Below the pieces are notes generated by a model. It was not told the DNA's origin and did no database searches. It was given only the letters and a program-made list of their open reading frames with translations. A stretch of DNA of 64,000 nucleotides from Sitta carolinensis (lineage: Eukaryota > Chordata > Aves > Passeriformes > Sittidae): positions 25,018,001 to 25,082,000 of the forward strand of contig CM063288.1 in the NCBI GenBank assembly GCA_032173965.1. The letters are read 5' to 3'. Below are positions 39,641 to 52,196 of this stretch, piece by piece (the first letter of the stretch is position 1; each line of letters opens with the position of its first letter). Both the position numbers and the translations under genes were made by a program.

Positions 39641-41599
39641 CATTCCAGAATCAGAAGATTCCTATCTTATGTGAATTCCTTTCAAGTGGGGTCTAACCTG
39701 ATTATGAATTTGCATATAAGGTGGTTAGCAAATGGTTAACTACAGTCTTTATTTCATATTCATACACTTTGGACATGAACAAATGGTGGGCATGTTGTAG
39801 TGAAAAAGATATTTGCTGTGGCACTGTATCCATAGGGGCACTGTATCACAAAGATCTGCTTCGTACTAATCTGGCATTCCTGAGACCACAAACTAAATAT
39901 CTGGTGCTTGCTCCCAGCCTCCAAGCAGTGAGTTGCTCTGGCCAGTGCAGGCAGCACTGTGGTGATTCTCTGTTTGCCTGGCATCACAAGAGGAAGATAA
40001 AATCTAAAGAATCTGGAGTGGACCAGACTGACACCAACAGCAGGGAGAGTTCCAGAATAAAGGAATGAGAAAGACAATGAAGAATTACCTGAATTCTCTA
40101 AGTTCTGGCCCCATAGGGCTGAGCAAAAGAAAATCTCACTCTGCCTTCTGAACTGGAGGAGAGCAGCAGAGCTGCGCATTGGATCAACCAGGCCTGGAGG
40201 ACACTAGAGATCAGAGGAGTACACAAGTGGATGTGCTACAATCAACCCCTTCCCCTAACTTCTTAGGCAGAGCCAGGAGAGAGTAAGGTGAATACAAGGT
40301 TTAGTTAAGATGGACTGAATGCACAAGTTACAATTCAGTGTTTCAACAACACTGGTGTCATACAGTTGGACTTTAAAGGCTTGCTCTCCTGACAAAATCC
40401 TCAGTCCTTCAAAGAAAATATTTCTGTGGATACAAGGGCAATTCAAAACCCCTCCTCTCAACCATCAAGTTATCTCAGCCAGAAATTTAATTAAATATTT
40501 AATGAGCACAGCAGACAAAGATGAAATATTATGTTTAATTTTCCAGTCGTATTTTTACTTATTAGACCTTTAAAAGACCAATTTGGTTTAAAAAGATAAT
40601 ATTCCTTTAATTTTCTATAAAGGCCACAGAACCTAATTAATGAAGAAAAAAAAATCTAATTTTAAAGACCTGGAGACAGGCAGTTACAGAGGAAATTAAA
40701 AAAAAAAAAAATGCATAAAACATGTTGTCTCATGAGTGTCCTGAGGTACTAGGAAACTCACTCTGAACCAGGTCTGCCTGTTGGCCAGATGGGGATAAGT
40801 CAGACAGCTCCAGTAAGATGTTTGCATTATCAATGGGTATTTTTTTCTATTATTCACAAAGAAATTGCTGGGAGACAGGAGAATGCTTTTCTTGCAACAA
40901 GCACTGTAAAACTTGAATATCCAAGAACAAGGGAAATGATGTAACAAGAGGTGAAAAAAGGGGCTAAATCATCCATTGTTAAGGATTGGCTCAACTCTGT
41001 CAAGTAAAGCCAAACTAAACTCAGTGGAGCATTGAACTATTACAATAGTTAAGGATCTGGCTGAAAATCTTACAAAGGGGTGAAGGAAAGGAAGAGTGAT
41101 ATACTGCAGTCAGAGGGCAACCAACATCTCTTATAAAAGAGAAGCAGAGAAAAAAGTGAGAGGAGATTAGGGAGAAAATAAAACAGCCCTGCTCCTTGAG
41201 CACTCACTCATGTCAGTGCAGCTATGTCCTTTCATGCCAGCCCAGGACTTAGTCTAGGGAAAGGGCATTCATCTGGGGCAGCCAAGGTTTTGACAGATAG
41301 TCTTCAGCTCCCAGAAATATAGCAAGAGATGTGTGCATGTTTTTAACATGAGCCACCCCTGAATAAAGCATAGCTGCAGCTCACAGAAGATTCACAAAAT
41401 CAAACTGGTTATGTAAATCCAAAAAATAGTTCACAAATTCAAAAGCACAAGGGAACCACAATTTGTTCCTTTCTAGTGAGGGAACCTAAAAAGACCTAGT
41501 TTACCACTCCTGTGTGTGAAGCAGAAGGTGCTCACTCCACCTCCTCTGAGAGGGCCTCAGCAAAGTGTATGGAGGCTGCTACCAGAACCACTCCTATTC
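39641..41599. other. Unique sequence, no gene recognised
   Basis: Overlapping opposite-strand frames at 39.72-40.18 kb (115 plus, 139 minus) have no known domain. A 14-base poly-A lies at 40698-40711. Confidence 0.55.
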
Positions 41600-41958
41600 C
41601 TGGAGAAGGGGACACAAAAATAATAAAAGGATCAGGGAATCTATTGTGAAAGGAGAGGCTGAGAGAGCTAGGATTATTTAGCCTGAAGAAGGGAAAGCTC
41701 AGAGGGGTCTTCTAAGTCTTTATAAATATCTGATGGTGGAAATAAAGAAGACAGAAACAGGGATTTCTCAGTGGTGCCCAGTGGCTGCACAAAAAACAAT
41801 GGGCACAAATTAAATACAGGCAATTCAATTTAAACAAAGAAATAACTTTTTCACTAGGAGTGCAATGGGACAGTCCTGAGCAGTCTATTTGGAAGAGGGA
41901 GTGGACTACACGATCTCTAGAGATGCCTGCCAACCTCAGCAACCCTGCAATGCTGTGA
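41600..41958 (+). mobile_element. CR1 LINE 3' fragment
   Basis: Plus-strand blocks in CR1 order: GAGAGGCTGAGAGAGCTAGG, TTTAGCCTGAAGAAGGGAAA, TTTATAAATATCTGATGG, CAGTGGTGCCCAGTG, AAATAACTTTTTCACTAGGA and GGAGTGGACTACACGATCTC, ending near CCTGCAATGCTGTGA. This covers the end of ORF2 and the short 3' untranslated part. Frameshifts and stops make it nonfunctional. Preservation is intermediate. Confidence 0.88.
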
Positions 41959-43264
41959 AATACCACTCATTGAAATCCTGCTTAGCTACTGCTAGGTTTG
42001 GAGTAGTCTTCAAAGTCTTAGAGTAGCACAGAGCTCCAGTGAAATTAATTAGCAAGCACTCCTTTGTCTGAATAGATCACAGGTCATTTTTCCACCTTTT
42101 AAGTGTCCTTTTTTGCCCTTTCACCGCAGGCCTCCTGATAATTATGTAACAAGTACACTTGAGGATGAAGTGATTATAGACTGGGAGCTGCAATCACACT
42201 CTGAACAAATCATATTTTCACCTATGTATGTGTTGTAGACCTGTGGCCTGGTTGCAGTGCTGTCATATGCACTGAGTAAGAACAAAACCTCAGTCAGGAG
42301 CTCTTCAGCCAGCCAGCCAGGCTGTTTTTCACAAAACAGCAAACACACCTGCTTTAATGTCTACTCGAGGGATGTAATTACATGAATGAAAGGAGGCCAT
42401 GTGTAGGAGTGCATAGTTGTGTACTTATTGTTCAAGCAGGAAAGTCAGAAAAGCACATTATGTATACGCACAAGTGGCTGCCTTTTAGGTTAATAGCACT
42501 TGGAGTCTGCAGTCTGGAGTGTCTAGATAAATGTGCACAATTACTTTGTAAAACTGAAAGGGATTCCCTTTATCCATGTTAAATTTTGCCTTCAAGAATG
42601 CTGAGGCTAGAGATACCTGGTTTAATACCTGAGAGGGTGAATATTAATAGGCCATAAATTCTACTCTTTATCTTTATAGAATCATTCTCTCAGATTTGAA
42701 AAAGCCAAGAGTCACTTGAAAAAACTCTAAATATATTTTCTAGCACCAAGAGCTGGATTTTATCCTTTGAAGTATGTAGTTTGCTGGGTGGTGAGTGGTC
42801 AAGAATTCCTTGCACTCAGCAGAAAGCATCAAGCATATGTTTACTTCATATTCAGCTTCTACCACTACTGAAACTCAGTAATTTCTCATTCTCTCCCTAG
42901 GCTTATTCCTTTCCTTACTGTTAGAGCTACTCTGCAGTTATTCTCCACCCGTCAGATTCAATACAAGATTCAAAAGAAGGAGACTCAGATCATCTGTCCA
43001 GAGAACAGTAAATACCTAATTCAGTACCAACACAGCACAGGCATCTCTGGAGTCATTCAAACTCATGGGGAACAGGGCTGAATGAAAATGACTATTGGAA
43101 TATTACCCCTTCAACATGAAGGATATATGGAAAGTGACATCTGTCCTTTTAAAAGAGGAATGCCTACCAGCAGTACAGAAAGGGTAAAGAGAACATGATT
43201 CCCAGCATCTTGTCCAGACTTGCATAAGGAGGCAGTGGAATTATATGGTTAACAGCAGAAGACT
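41959..43264. other. Unique sequence, nothing recognised
   Basis: No exon, RNA or repeat family is visible; open frames are under 70 codons. Confidence 0.55.
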
Positions 43265-43800
43265 GTGGGCCAGCTTGGAAGAGTGCATTTGGGGGAAGCC
43301 TCAAGAAAAAGGAATGTAAACTCACTGCTCTGCAAAATCCTGGGAAACGTTAATATTGCATTATCAATTATAAGTCACAGGAAATTATTATGGCATTGGT
43401 TAAGGACATGTGAGGTCACAGTTGAGATGCTGTATGCCTTTCTGGGCACCTTATAAAAGAAGGATATTATGGAAAAGTACCAGAGGGCAACAGATATGAC
43501 TCAGACACAGCAGTACTTAGAAAGGTTAGGTAAACTGGTTCTGCATTCTTTAAAAAAAAAAAAAAAAGGAGATTATAAGACTTATTAAAATACTGCAGGC
43601 AACTTCTGAGAGAAGAAGAAAAAGCTGTTGTAGCCTATTTGAGCTAGGGTGCATGAATGTCATCAACAAAGAACAGTCAAACTAAAAGAACTGATGAGGC
43701 TCTTGGAGGAATAAATTAGCTGGGAGAGAAATGTAGAGCTGCTACATAAAAAGTTGAAACAATATGAGGGCAAAGGAATTATTTAGAGAGAGGGGAAAGT
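43265..43800 (+). mobile_element. Ancient CR1 LINE fragment with internal poly-A
   Basis: The plus strand follows an older CR1 group element: GTGAGGTCACAGTTGAGATG, then AAGAAGGATATTATGGAAAA, then AGTACTTAGAAAGGTTAGG, then GGAGATTATAAGACTTATTA. This is the ORF2 C-terminal region, with many stops. A 16-base poly-A (43552-43567) sits where the family has an A-rich ARRAGGAGATTA-type segment, so it looks like in-place expansion rather than a new insertion. Outer boundaries are uncertain. Confidence 0.6.
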
Positions 43801-45487
43801 ACGGTCTGACAGGATAAGATAACCTTGGGCAGTTCTTTTTAAATAAGGAATAAAATATTAATCCAGCTGGGTTTCTGTAAGTGTTATACTGGAGGTAAAG
43901 CATGCTTGCCTGCATAATGCATGACTGTAGGAGTCAATGACATGAGTAGTATTAAATGCTACACGATAATCAGTTGACCAAAAGATGTATTTCTCTCTGG
44001 ATCATGAAAATGGAATTATAGCATCAGCACAAAATATGTGAGAGGGCTGGGAAATGCCAAAGATTTCCTGTTTTCTCAGTTTTCTGTAAATTAGGTAGTC
44101 TCACAGGACTAGAGGGATAACAGTTCTCCAAAATCCGTGAATATTACGGCCTGCAGGAGGAAATCCCCTGGATATCAGAGCATGTCATGGGGTCTGAAAC
44201 ACTGTTTTTTTGGGACTCCTGTTCTCATGCTGTGCTTCCAGGAACACCCCTGTGGCAGCACAGTTTTTTTCAGGAGTCACGTTTCTCTCATCTTCCTGCG
44301 GATGGAGGCCTTCTGGAATGAGTCCTCACAGGACATGTCAGAAGGAAAATTCTTCCCAGCTTGATGCTTTCTCTTATTCTTTTGTTTCCTTTCTTAACCG
44401 CATCTCACTAGTACCATATGTGAAAGGCCGTGTGGGGTTAGAGTCACGGATAATGTCCAAACTGAGTTTCCCTCAGCAAGACAGTCTCCATACCCCCATG
44501 CATGAAGGGCCAGCTCCGAGCTGGAATTGTGGAAGGTTCAAGTGCTGCTGTGGGGTGGGGATGGTACCTGAGTCAGGCACTCCTTAAGCTCAGAGTCATT
44601 TGTTCTCACTGGCATCTCTAGAGGAAGGGCGGGAAAAGAGGTGGCCGCTGCATGCAATGCAGGGAGCTCTCTGCTGGCCCCTGGAGAAATCAGTGCTGGC
44701 TGAGGGAGGTGCAGAGCGCAGGGCCAGCAGAGACTGCTTTCCTTGGAGCCTGGCCACCAGCTGAGCAGGGACCAGAACTGTGCCCCACCCTGCCTGGCAG
44801 GCAAAGGAGCTCTCTCACCACGTCTCAGCAAATCTTGAGAATTGTCCTCCCCTCTCTGAAACCTCTTCTTCTGATAGCAGTTGTTAGAGAGGTTCCCTTG
44901 TTTATCTAAGGCGCAGGAAGACACGCTGAGCTACAGACAGGCTTTTGTAATGCAAGACCTATACAGTGAAGGACTCCAGTAAATTCATGAGACAGCAATG
45001 ATTTTATGGCACTGAAAGTAAAGGGAGCAGAAATATGCTCTCGAACAGCAGAGCTAGAGTGGGTGATAATCAATCTGGTAACTGCTGAATTTCTCCTATT
45101 GCTCCCTTAGGTCTTCTATACCTGGACACGTGCAAATACTCCGTGTTTTTCCAAACTCTAATAATGATGGTATGAAATCCCCTGTACCTAGGAAACGCCA
45201 AAGATGGTGGAAACATTACAGAAAGGGCAAAGTAAGGAGGAATAGTTATTTACACCATTGTGGATGAAGAGCCTCAGGAGAGCAATCTCAGTGGCTGTTT
45301 CTCACACTGAAACAAGCAGGAGCCAACAAGCTGCAGGAGCTGCTGAGCTGCTTGGGCGGTGTTCATTATTTATGCAGATCATGGAAATTGTTACCTCTTT
45401 AGGAAAAACATAACTAAATAAAATGGCTGGAAGGCAAACAGATTTCAGTTTAAACAACATTAATTTAAAATACGAATCACAGTCTTG
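43801..45487. other. Unique sequence, no gene recognised
   Basis: A slightly G+C-richer patch at 44.5-44.92 kb gives opposing frames of 128 codons (minus) and 85 codons (plus); neither is recognisable and the patch is not a CpG island. Confidence 0.55.
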
Positions 45488-45505
45488 GTGGATTAATCAA
45501 TCCAC
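45488..45505. repeat. 7-bp inverted repeat with homeodomain-type core
   Basis: GTGGATT and AATCCAC flank a 4-base AATC spacer, making a near-continuous palindrome that contains GGATTA, the reverse of the TAATCC core bound by OTX/PITX-type homeodomains. Binding is inference from the motif only. Confidence 0.6.
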
Positions 45506-46176
45506 ATGTTGGGGTTGTTTGGGGAATTTCTTCACTTCTGCAGCTGTATCTTGCTAAGTAACATATTTCTATTTCAAGACTGTTAATGCTGTAGCAGCTG
45601 CAACATTCTCTGGGAATTTTTAAAAATCATATTGAAATTAAAGGCTGAGACAAAACCAAATCCTTCACAGCTATCCTAGCCGATAGTGTTATAACAGTAA
45701 CAGGCATTTTCAATACATCATATTCTTGGCACATGCTACTTTTAGTCAGCACAAGTCATAACACTGCATTTGTCTTCATGTACTTTTCTCTCTGCCACCT
45801 GAAGATAATTATCAAATATTAAGAAACTTAATAGCTTCACAGCCTCCCTTGAAGAATGTGCTTTATCACTTCCCCCAGTTTTGTTTTTTTAATAAAGACA
45901 TGGAATAACTTGCTCATCCAGTTGTTAGCTACAGCTGGTTTTGTCTATTTTTTTAAGAAGTATGGTTTCTAAAAATTGTGCACCTAATTACATAGAAATA
46001 AGAGATGTGATTACAAGCACAAATTAAGTATTTGCCTGTAGAAGATGAAATAGCCAATTGTGCTGAGTAATTCAATTGTAGGAGCTAAGAGTGTGACTAA
46101 GCTTATGACATTTCTCTCATATACAGTTTTGGGGAGAAAAAAAAAGAAATCCAGATCTAGATTGACCATAACATGT
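45506..46176. other. A/T-rich unique sequence with many TAAT cores
   Basis: No gene is visible. Between about 45800 and 46080 TAAT/ATTA cores recur, as in many conserved noncoding enhancers, but conservation cannot be judged from one sequence. Confidence 0.4.
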
Positions 46177-46482
46177 CATAGAATTAGAGAATCATCATAG
46201 AAAGCCTTGGGCTAAAGGGACCTTAAAGATCATCTAGTGCCAACTCCCCAGCCATGGGCAGGAATGCCACCCATTAAATCAGGTTGCTCAAGGTCCCACC
46301 CAACCTGGCTTTAAACACTGCCAGGGATGGGGACGCCACAGCTTCTTTGGGCAACTTGTTCCAGTGCCTCTCTGCACTCTGAGTAAAGAATTTCTTCATA
46401 ACATCTTATCTCAATCTCTCTTTTTTTTTTTAATTTAAAACTCCTCCCTCTTGTCCTATCACTATGTGCCCATGTAAAACTT
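46177..46482 (-). mobile_element. CR1 LINE 3' fragment, bird type
   Basis: The minus strand carries the CR1 3' end. On the plus strand it begins TCATAGAATTAGAGAATCAT, then GGACCTTAAAGATCATCTAG, CCAACTCCCCAGCCATGGGC, CACCCAACCTGGCTTTAAAC, CAGCTTCTTTGGGCAACTTG and TTGTCCTATCACTATGTGCC, in the order known for avian CR1. A 10-base T run (46422-46431) interrupts it. The copy is 5'-truncated and fairly well preserved. Confidence 0.93.
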
Positions 46483-49400
46483 CATATGTACCCATGAAGC
46501 ATGAGTACGGCTAGGAATGGAGCACATGCCACTGCCCCTGTCTTTTGTATCAGGGAAAGAAACCATCTTTTTATACAAGTCCTATTCAACTGCAGAGCTG
46601 TAGGAGTGGTTGCTGTGAGCAGTTGTTTGAGATGAAGAGCTATGAATCCAAACTTTCACATCATATCAATGCTGTTCAGAGTATAGAGGTGAAAAAATGA
46701 GCAAACCACTTCTCCACCACAAAAGCTTTGCCTCCAGACCACCTATTTTCTAGGGTATCAAAAGCCTTGACAGGCTCATATTTGTAAAACCCAAAGCTCT
46801 TCCCTCCTTAATGTCCATTCAGGGCTGAATTTGTAAACCTACCTTCTATTTCAGTACATGCAAACCAAGCACAGATCTCTTTCCTTACTAATAAAGTCCA
46901 GACACTTTAAAATGCAGGCTTATTGCCTGCACAATAGAAGCCCCAAAACTACAATAGACCACAGGAGGAGTTCAAGAGAAGTCAGAATGACTCCATCAAC
47001 CTAGAAAAATTGGTTCTGTCAGGTAAAACGGTGCTGTGACCCCAGGAAGGGCTCTACAGAAAAAGAGCTCTACAAAAAAGCAGAAAAATAGCAACTAGTC
47101 CTTTACCCCTCTCTTCAGGAATCTTTCCTTTGAGCTGGGAAAAAAATGTCATTTCTTTCTCTAAATCTCACAAAGAGCACAATCACTGGAGCAATGCACA
47201 TGGATCAGGTACCTGCAGGGTTTTCACACTGCTCCTCTGTCATCCATGGGAGGTGCTGTTTAGTCTGTGTGAGCTACATCCTGCTGGTCCAGTCCTTGCT
47301 ACATGAAGAATATCAGGCCTTAACCAGGGCAAATGGTTGTGGGATTCATGGCAAGCAGCAGAGTGACCCCAATGCAAGGCCTGTCTTTATCTTACTGTAT
47401 GGTACCAAAATATATACCTAGCAAGACCAGGATGGATACCTTTCCCCCTCAATCTCTTGGAGGGGAACAGAGAAGAAGAGGTTACAGAAAGGTTCATTGC
47501 TCACTACAAGAGGTAGAAGCTAAGAGTGAGTGACTTGTGGAAGACAAGAAGAAGATGGCTCATGTCCTCACACAGAAGTGAAGGGGAAGTGGGATTTAAG
47601 TGAATAAAAGATGCTGGTATCTCCCCATCAGGTAGAATCTGATATATACCTCTGAGGCTTGGGGGAGAGATGCAGACAACCATCTTGAGGCCTTGTGCTT
47701 TTCTGTCAGGATTTGGGCAGGTGTTTATACTCTTGTGCAAAGCAGACAAGCTGTTCTTTGGTCTGATTCTGTAAAGGGCTGAGTCACTTCCAGGGTTTAG
47801 TACCCCTCATCATGAGGGAACTACTAATAGATAAGTTTCAAAAGTCTTTTTCATTTTTTATTGTCTTTGTGTTTCTTTTTTTCTTCCTTTGACAGAAAAA
47901 ATTTCAGTTATTTTCCAATGAATCATTTCCAGCTTTTTGTCTTCTAAGGCTGATGACAAAGGAGAGAGTGTGCTGACAAAAACCAGCCCTATCAAAGCAT
48001 GATAAAGTTCTTGCTGTCTGCCTTTATCACAGATCTAAGCAGTGTTGAGAACCCAAGATTTAAACAAGCACCAAAGCTAAAAATAGATGGAACAAATGCA
48101 CTTGTTGTTTTGACTTTTAAGAATTATTACAGATGAAATCTGCTTTGAATTTAATATGCAGATGAAAGGGAGAGGGGCTTCAAGGAGACTTGGATGCATT
48201 CAACTGTTGCCGTGCAAGTGTAACACAGCTAAGACATGAACCCTGGGCCTGTGAAGGCACATTTATCTGCAACTTGTCTCTGACCCAGAAGGGTCTCTGT
48301 TCCTGTGGCTGGATCCAAGTGCAGGCTCCATTCCTGCATCTGCACAGTTTCACAGATTTCAGTGCCTGGACAGACACTGCTGCAGAATTCAAACCTTTAT
48401 GGATGTCTAAATCCAGACAAAAGCATCCTCTGAGCTCTCTTTGGAGTAAGGGTTCATTTCCATGACTGGGAGTACTCAGCAGGACAAGGAATCAGCCTGG
48501 TCTCCAAGCCACACCACAAGTGGTGAAAAACCCCAGACAGAGAAAGAACCACCAGACTGACTGGACTGGGACCTACTGATCTTCTGGTGGAGAGCTCAGA
48601 CTTGGAGTTCACAACCCACACTCTATCATTGTCTGTTCTGCACTAATAGCAAGACTGCTTTCAGGACTACCTGTGCCAAGGACATTCAGCAGGTCATTCA
48701 AACCAGCTTTCTGTTTCATACTCTTTATGCCATCCATCTTTCCATTTCCTATTACTTTCTGTACTGTTTACCTCTGGACACTAGTCCTGTATTTGAGCAT
48801 CCATCTTATGCATTCATTCTCAGCCAATCCCCTACAGACACTGACTTGGAAGCATCAACACACAGCAAAAATGAGGCCTGAAACACTCAGCAATTACTGG
48901 AGCACATGAGCCGTCTATAAGCTTGTAGAAGCAAGTTTGTAGGGAAGCAGACACACTCTCAGTTCTCAACACACACTGGAGAAATGACCTAAAGAAACAC
49001 AAGGAGCTTCCTGACTGACATTTCCCAGGCCAGGATAACAGCACCACTGATGGCATTGTATCACAGTTTCTACTTTACACTATGCCCAGTGGCACTGGGC
49101 AGTTCTTTACCATCATTATTGGTGGAGGCCAAAAGTAGAGATGGTTTGAGAAATGACGGGACATTTTCATGGCAGATATACCTATGGTGGTTTTTAAACA
49201 CAGTGGTTTGCATGCTTATAAGGTCCTGAATCCAGTAACTTTTGAAAAATTATATAGCAAGGAAGGAGTACTCTCAATGTTCCTGTTTTCCTAAACATCT
49301 GCTACTGGACATTGTCGGAAGCATAGCAAGAGGGATCTTTGATCTAACCCAGTAAGGCCATTTCAACTCTAAAGGACTGAAAACTCCTGCAGTTTCTTTA

Positions 49401-50689
49401 TTCACTCTTGACCCCAGTGCATATCCTTAAGTGCTCCATGGTCTCTGCTACCCAGATAATGACCTCATTTTTTACTTATTACTGAAGGGCTTCTCTTTCT
49501 TTGATTAATCATTCCCCGTATTAATATCAAACAGCCTTCAGCTTTCTCAAATGGATTACTGTTTCTGTCAAATTATTCCCTCCCATTCCTCACAGATAAA
49601 GAAAATGGATAAATTATGACCACCAGTCCAATGGGACTGAAATAGATGCATTTTAAATACAGCTTTGTGAGAAAAAAAGGAAAAAAAGAAGAAACCCTGC
49701 CGGTCAGTTAGTGTTTGATATGAACTTGAAATGACTTGAGAAATAGATCAGAAGTCTTAAAGGCTGAGACTTATATTTTGAGTTTCCACAAAGTTGGCTG
49801 AGAAAATTATAAACATTTTTGTGGTTGTTCACTTAGAGCAGCTTCAAAAATGGAGCCGAATTTTCTTGAAGAATAAGGAAGAATGTGCTAGAGATTTTTA
49901 AACTTTTTTTATTTTCAAGGTGGAGGGAAGATATCTTTTTTAAAAGCAATTAAAATTGTGTTTTACAAAGAACTTACCAGTTCAGGATAGCCAAAACATG
50001 AGCCCTTTGTCATTATTAAGTCCTTTCAACTCTAAAGATCTCAAATCAGTTTAACCATCCAGAATCACTTGTTATATTCAAGACAGCCAGATGTTACCAT
50101 GCACCAGTATCAGATGAACTCTGGATAAATCAGTTTTTCAGTCATCTTGACTACTTGAATGGGTCAGGCAGCAGTGTCATTGGCCCTGCCCAGGTAAGAG
50201 ATGCTCAGAAATAGTCCAAGGTGGTGACAGAATGATGCAGGAGTCCCAATTACTGCTTGATCACTCTAACACTTCACTTTCTCCAGTAAAGTTACAGAAA
50301 TTTCTTTTGCTACCATGGCATCTCACATGAGCTCAGGCAATGGAGTTGCTGAAGAAATGCTTTTTTTTTCCTCTGACAAGTTGTCTAGCAAGTTTAATAA
50401 ACAGAATTTGAAAGGTTTTTAATATTCTTCCCTACAGCTGTGTGAATGGCACTGAGCAAGCTGTTATCTGCTGGATTTGCAAGAATATGAGCTAATTTCT
50501 GAACTTCTAAAATAACACCTGATTTCTCTCCCCGATCAAGAGACAACTGTCTCCAGCAAATTTCATCTGAATTCTTTGGCACTTTTCAGCAAAAAACCCC
50601 CCAAAACCAGTCCAAATAAACGCGTGGGTGGGGGAGAATGGAGCTTTGGCTTTCAAAGAACAACGCCTCAACAAAACAAATTTCCTATG
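46483..50689. other. Unique sequence, no gene recognised
   Basis: Frames up to 91 codons near 47.15 and 48.2 kb overlap opposing frames and match nothing. An 8-bp inverted repeat with a 26-base spacer lies at 48549-48590 (arms CCACCAGA and TCTGGTGG). A splice-donor match CAG/GTAAGA sits at about 50193 with no definable exon. Confidence 0.55.
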
Positions 50690-51395
50690 GAGTCAGACTA
50701 TGCTGGGGACTGCCCAGCTAGAAAGCAGCCCAGCAAAAAAGAAACCTGGGGCTCCTGGTGGACACCAGGCTGACCATGAGCCAGCAGTGCCCTTGCAGCA
50801 AAGAAAGTCAACATTAAACAGAGCTGCATTAAGCAAAGTACTGCCAGCACATCATGCAAGGTCATCCATCCCCTCTAGGATGAGGCCACTACTGGAGTCG
50901 TGTGTATCCAGTTCTGGGCTCCCCAGTCCAGGAGAGACATAGACATCATGGAAGAGTCCAGCCAATGGCCACTAAGTTGATTAAAGAACTGGAGAAACAA
51001 TCCTGTGAGGAAAGGCTGAGAGACTGGGGTCTATTCAGCCTGGGGAAGAGAAGGGGGATCTTACCAATATTTTTAAGTACATGAAGAAAAAGCGTGCAAA
51101 GAGGTTGGAGCCAGGCTCTTTTCAGTGGCACCCAGTGACAGGTCATAAACTGCAACACAGGAGGTTCCCTTGGAATGTCAGGAGATAATTTTTTACTGTG
51201 AGGGTGACTGAGCACTGGCACAAGTTGCCCAGGGAGTTTATGGAGTCTCCATCCTTAGAGTTACTCAGAAGCTGTCTGGACACATCGTGGTTGGCAACTG
51301 GCTCTAGATGGCCCTGTTTGAGAGGGGGTTTGGACCAGGTGATCTCCAGAGGTCTCTTTCAACCTTAATCTCTCTGCAATTCTCTGATTTTCTGA
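50690..51395 (+). mobile_element. CR1 LINE, longest copy in window (~0.7 kb)
   Basis: Plus-strand CR1, covering the C-terminal part of ORF2 and the 3' end. In the frame near 50902-51084 the remnant EERLRDWGLFSLGKRR is recognisable as the conserved C-terminal segment of CR1 ORF2. Downstream come GAGGGTGACTGAGCACTGG, CAAGTTGCCCAGGGAG and TGGACCAGGTGATCTCCAGA, ending in CTCTGCAATTCTCTGATTTT. The copy is 5'-truncated and frameshifted, hence inactive. Confidence 0.93.
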
Positions 51396-52150
51396 AAGCA
51401 CTGGCTATCAACAGTGGCAACAGAAAGTTTGGGATTGGGGCTGCTTTCAGTCACCCCAAGTGACAGGTCAGGAGCAGCCTGTGAGCTTTAGGCACAGTGT
51501 TTTCTTTCTAGATTTCTAGCTCTTCAACCAAGAACTTGTAGTGCCAAATTTGGAGACCAAAGAGTTTTTTCCATGTTATGTAAAGGATATGCTAACTCAC
51601 ACAAAGACGAGATAAAATATCTATAAAATCAATTCCAGTTGGTCAGAACAAATTTCTACATGATTGTTCCTTCTTCAATGTATATGCTATAAATATGTGA
51701 TTCTACTACGTGGAGGAATGTTTGAGATGTGTCTCGTTTGGGCATGGAGCAGAAAGCCAGCAGCCCCAAGAGATCCCAACCCTATTTCTAATGGTGAATG
51801 TCCATGCAACCCAGTTCTGGACTCTGCTTTCAGGGAAATATTACTTAGCCGCCCCTTGTATGAGCATTATCTGCTGTGCCTGATGAAGCTTGAACCTGAT
51901 CTCTGGAAAGTTGATAGGACATTTCCCACTGGCTTTGACAGGACTACAAACAGATCAAAGTTTATTCTTATTCTATGTCTTTCTAGCTAATAGCAGCGCT
52001 GTTTTCTGAGCCCTAACCACAGATCAAAAGATACAGGAATGCCCAGATAGATAATGGCATGTGCCCAGAGTCATTTCCACAGCACAAAAAGTTTTGCCCA
52101 CTAGATCTCTGAAGTAGCACAGGGTTTGATGTGACCTCCTGTAATTTAAT
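51396..52150. other. Unique sequence, nothing recognised
   Basis: A 108-codon plus frame at 51664-51990 has no known domain. Confidence 0.55.
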
Positions 52151-52196
52151 AACTCAGGAAACCTCTTTGAAATAACTAAGGAAACCTCTTTGAAAT
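52151..52196 (+). repeat. Tandem duplication of a 23-bp unit
   Basis: Two adjacent copies (52151-52173 and 52174-52196) differ at one base (AACTC versus AACTA) and share AGGAAACCTCTTTGAAAT. The near-identity suggests a recent local duplication. Confidence 0.95.

Noticed and set aside
50190..50198. Splice-donor match CAG/GTAAGA
   Set aside because: No exon with coding signal or acceptor found upstream.
50902..51084. 60-codon plus frame with a convincing protein motif
   Set aside because: It is a remnant of CR1 ORF2, part of the annotated LINE, not a separate gene.
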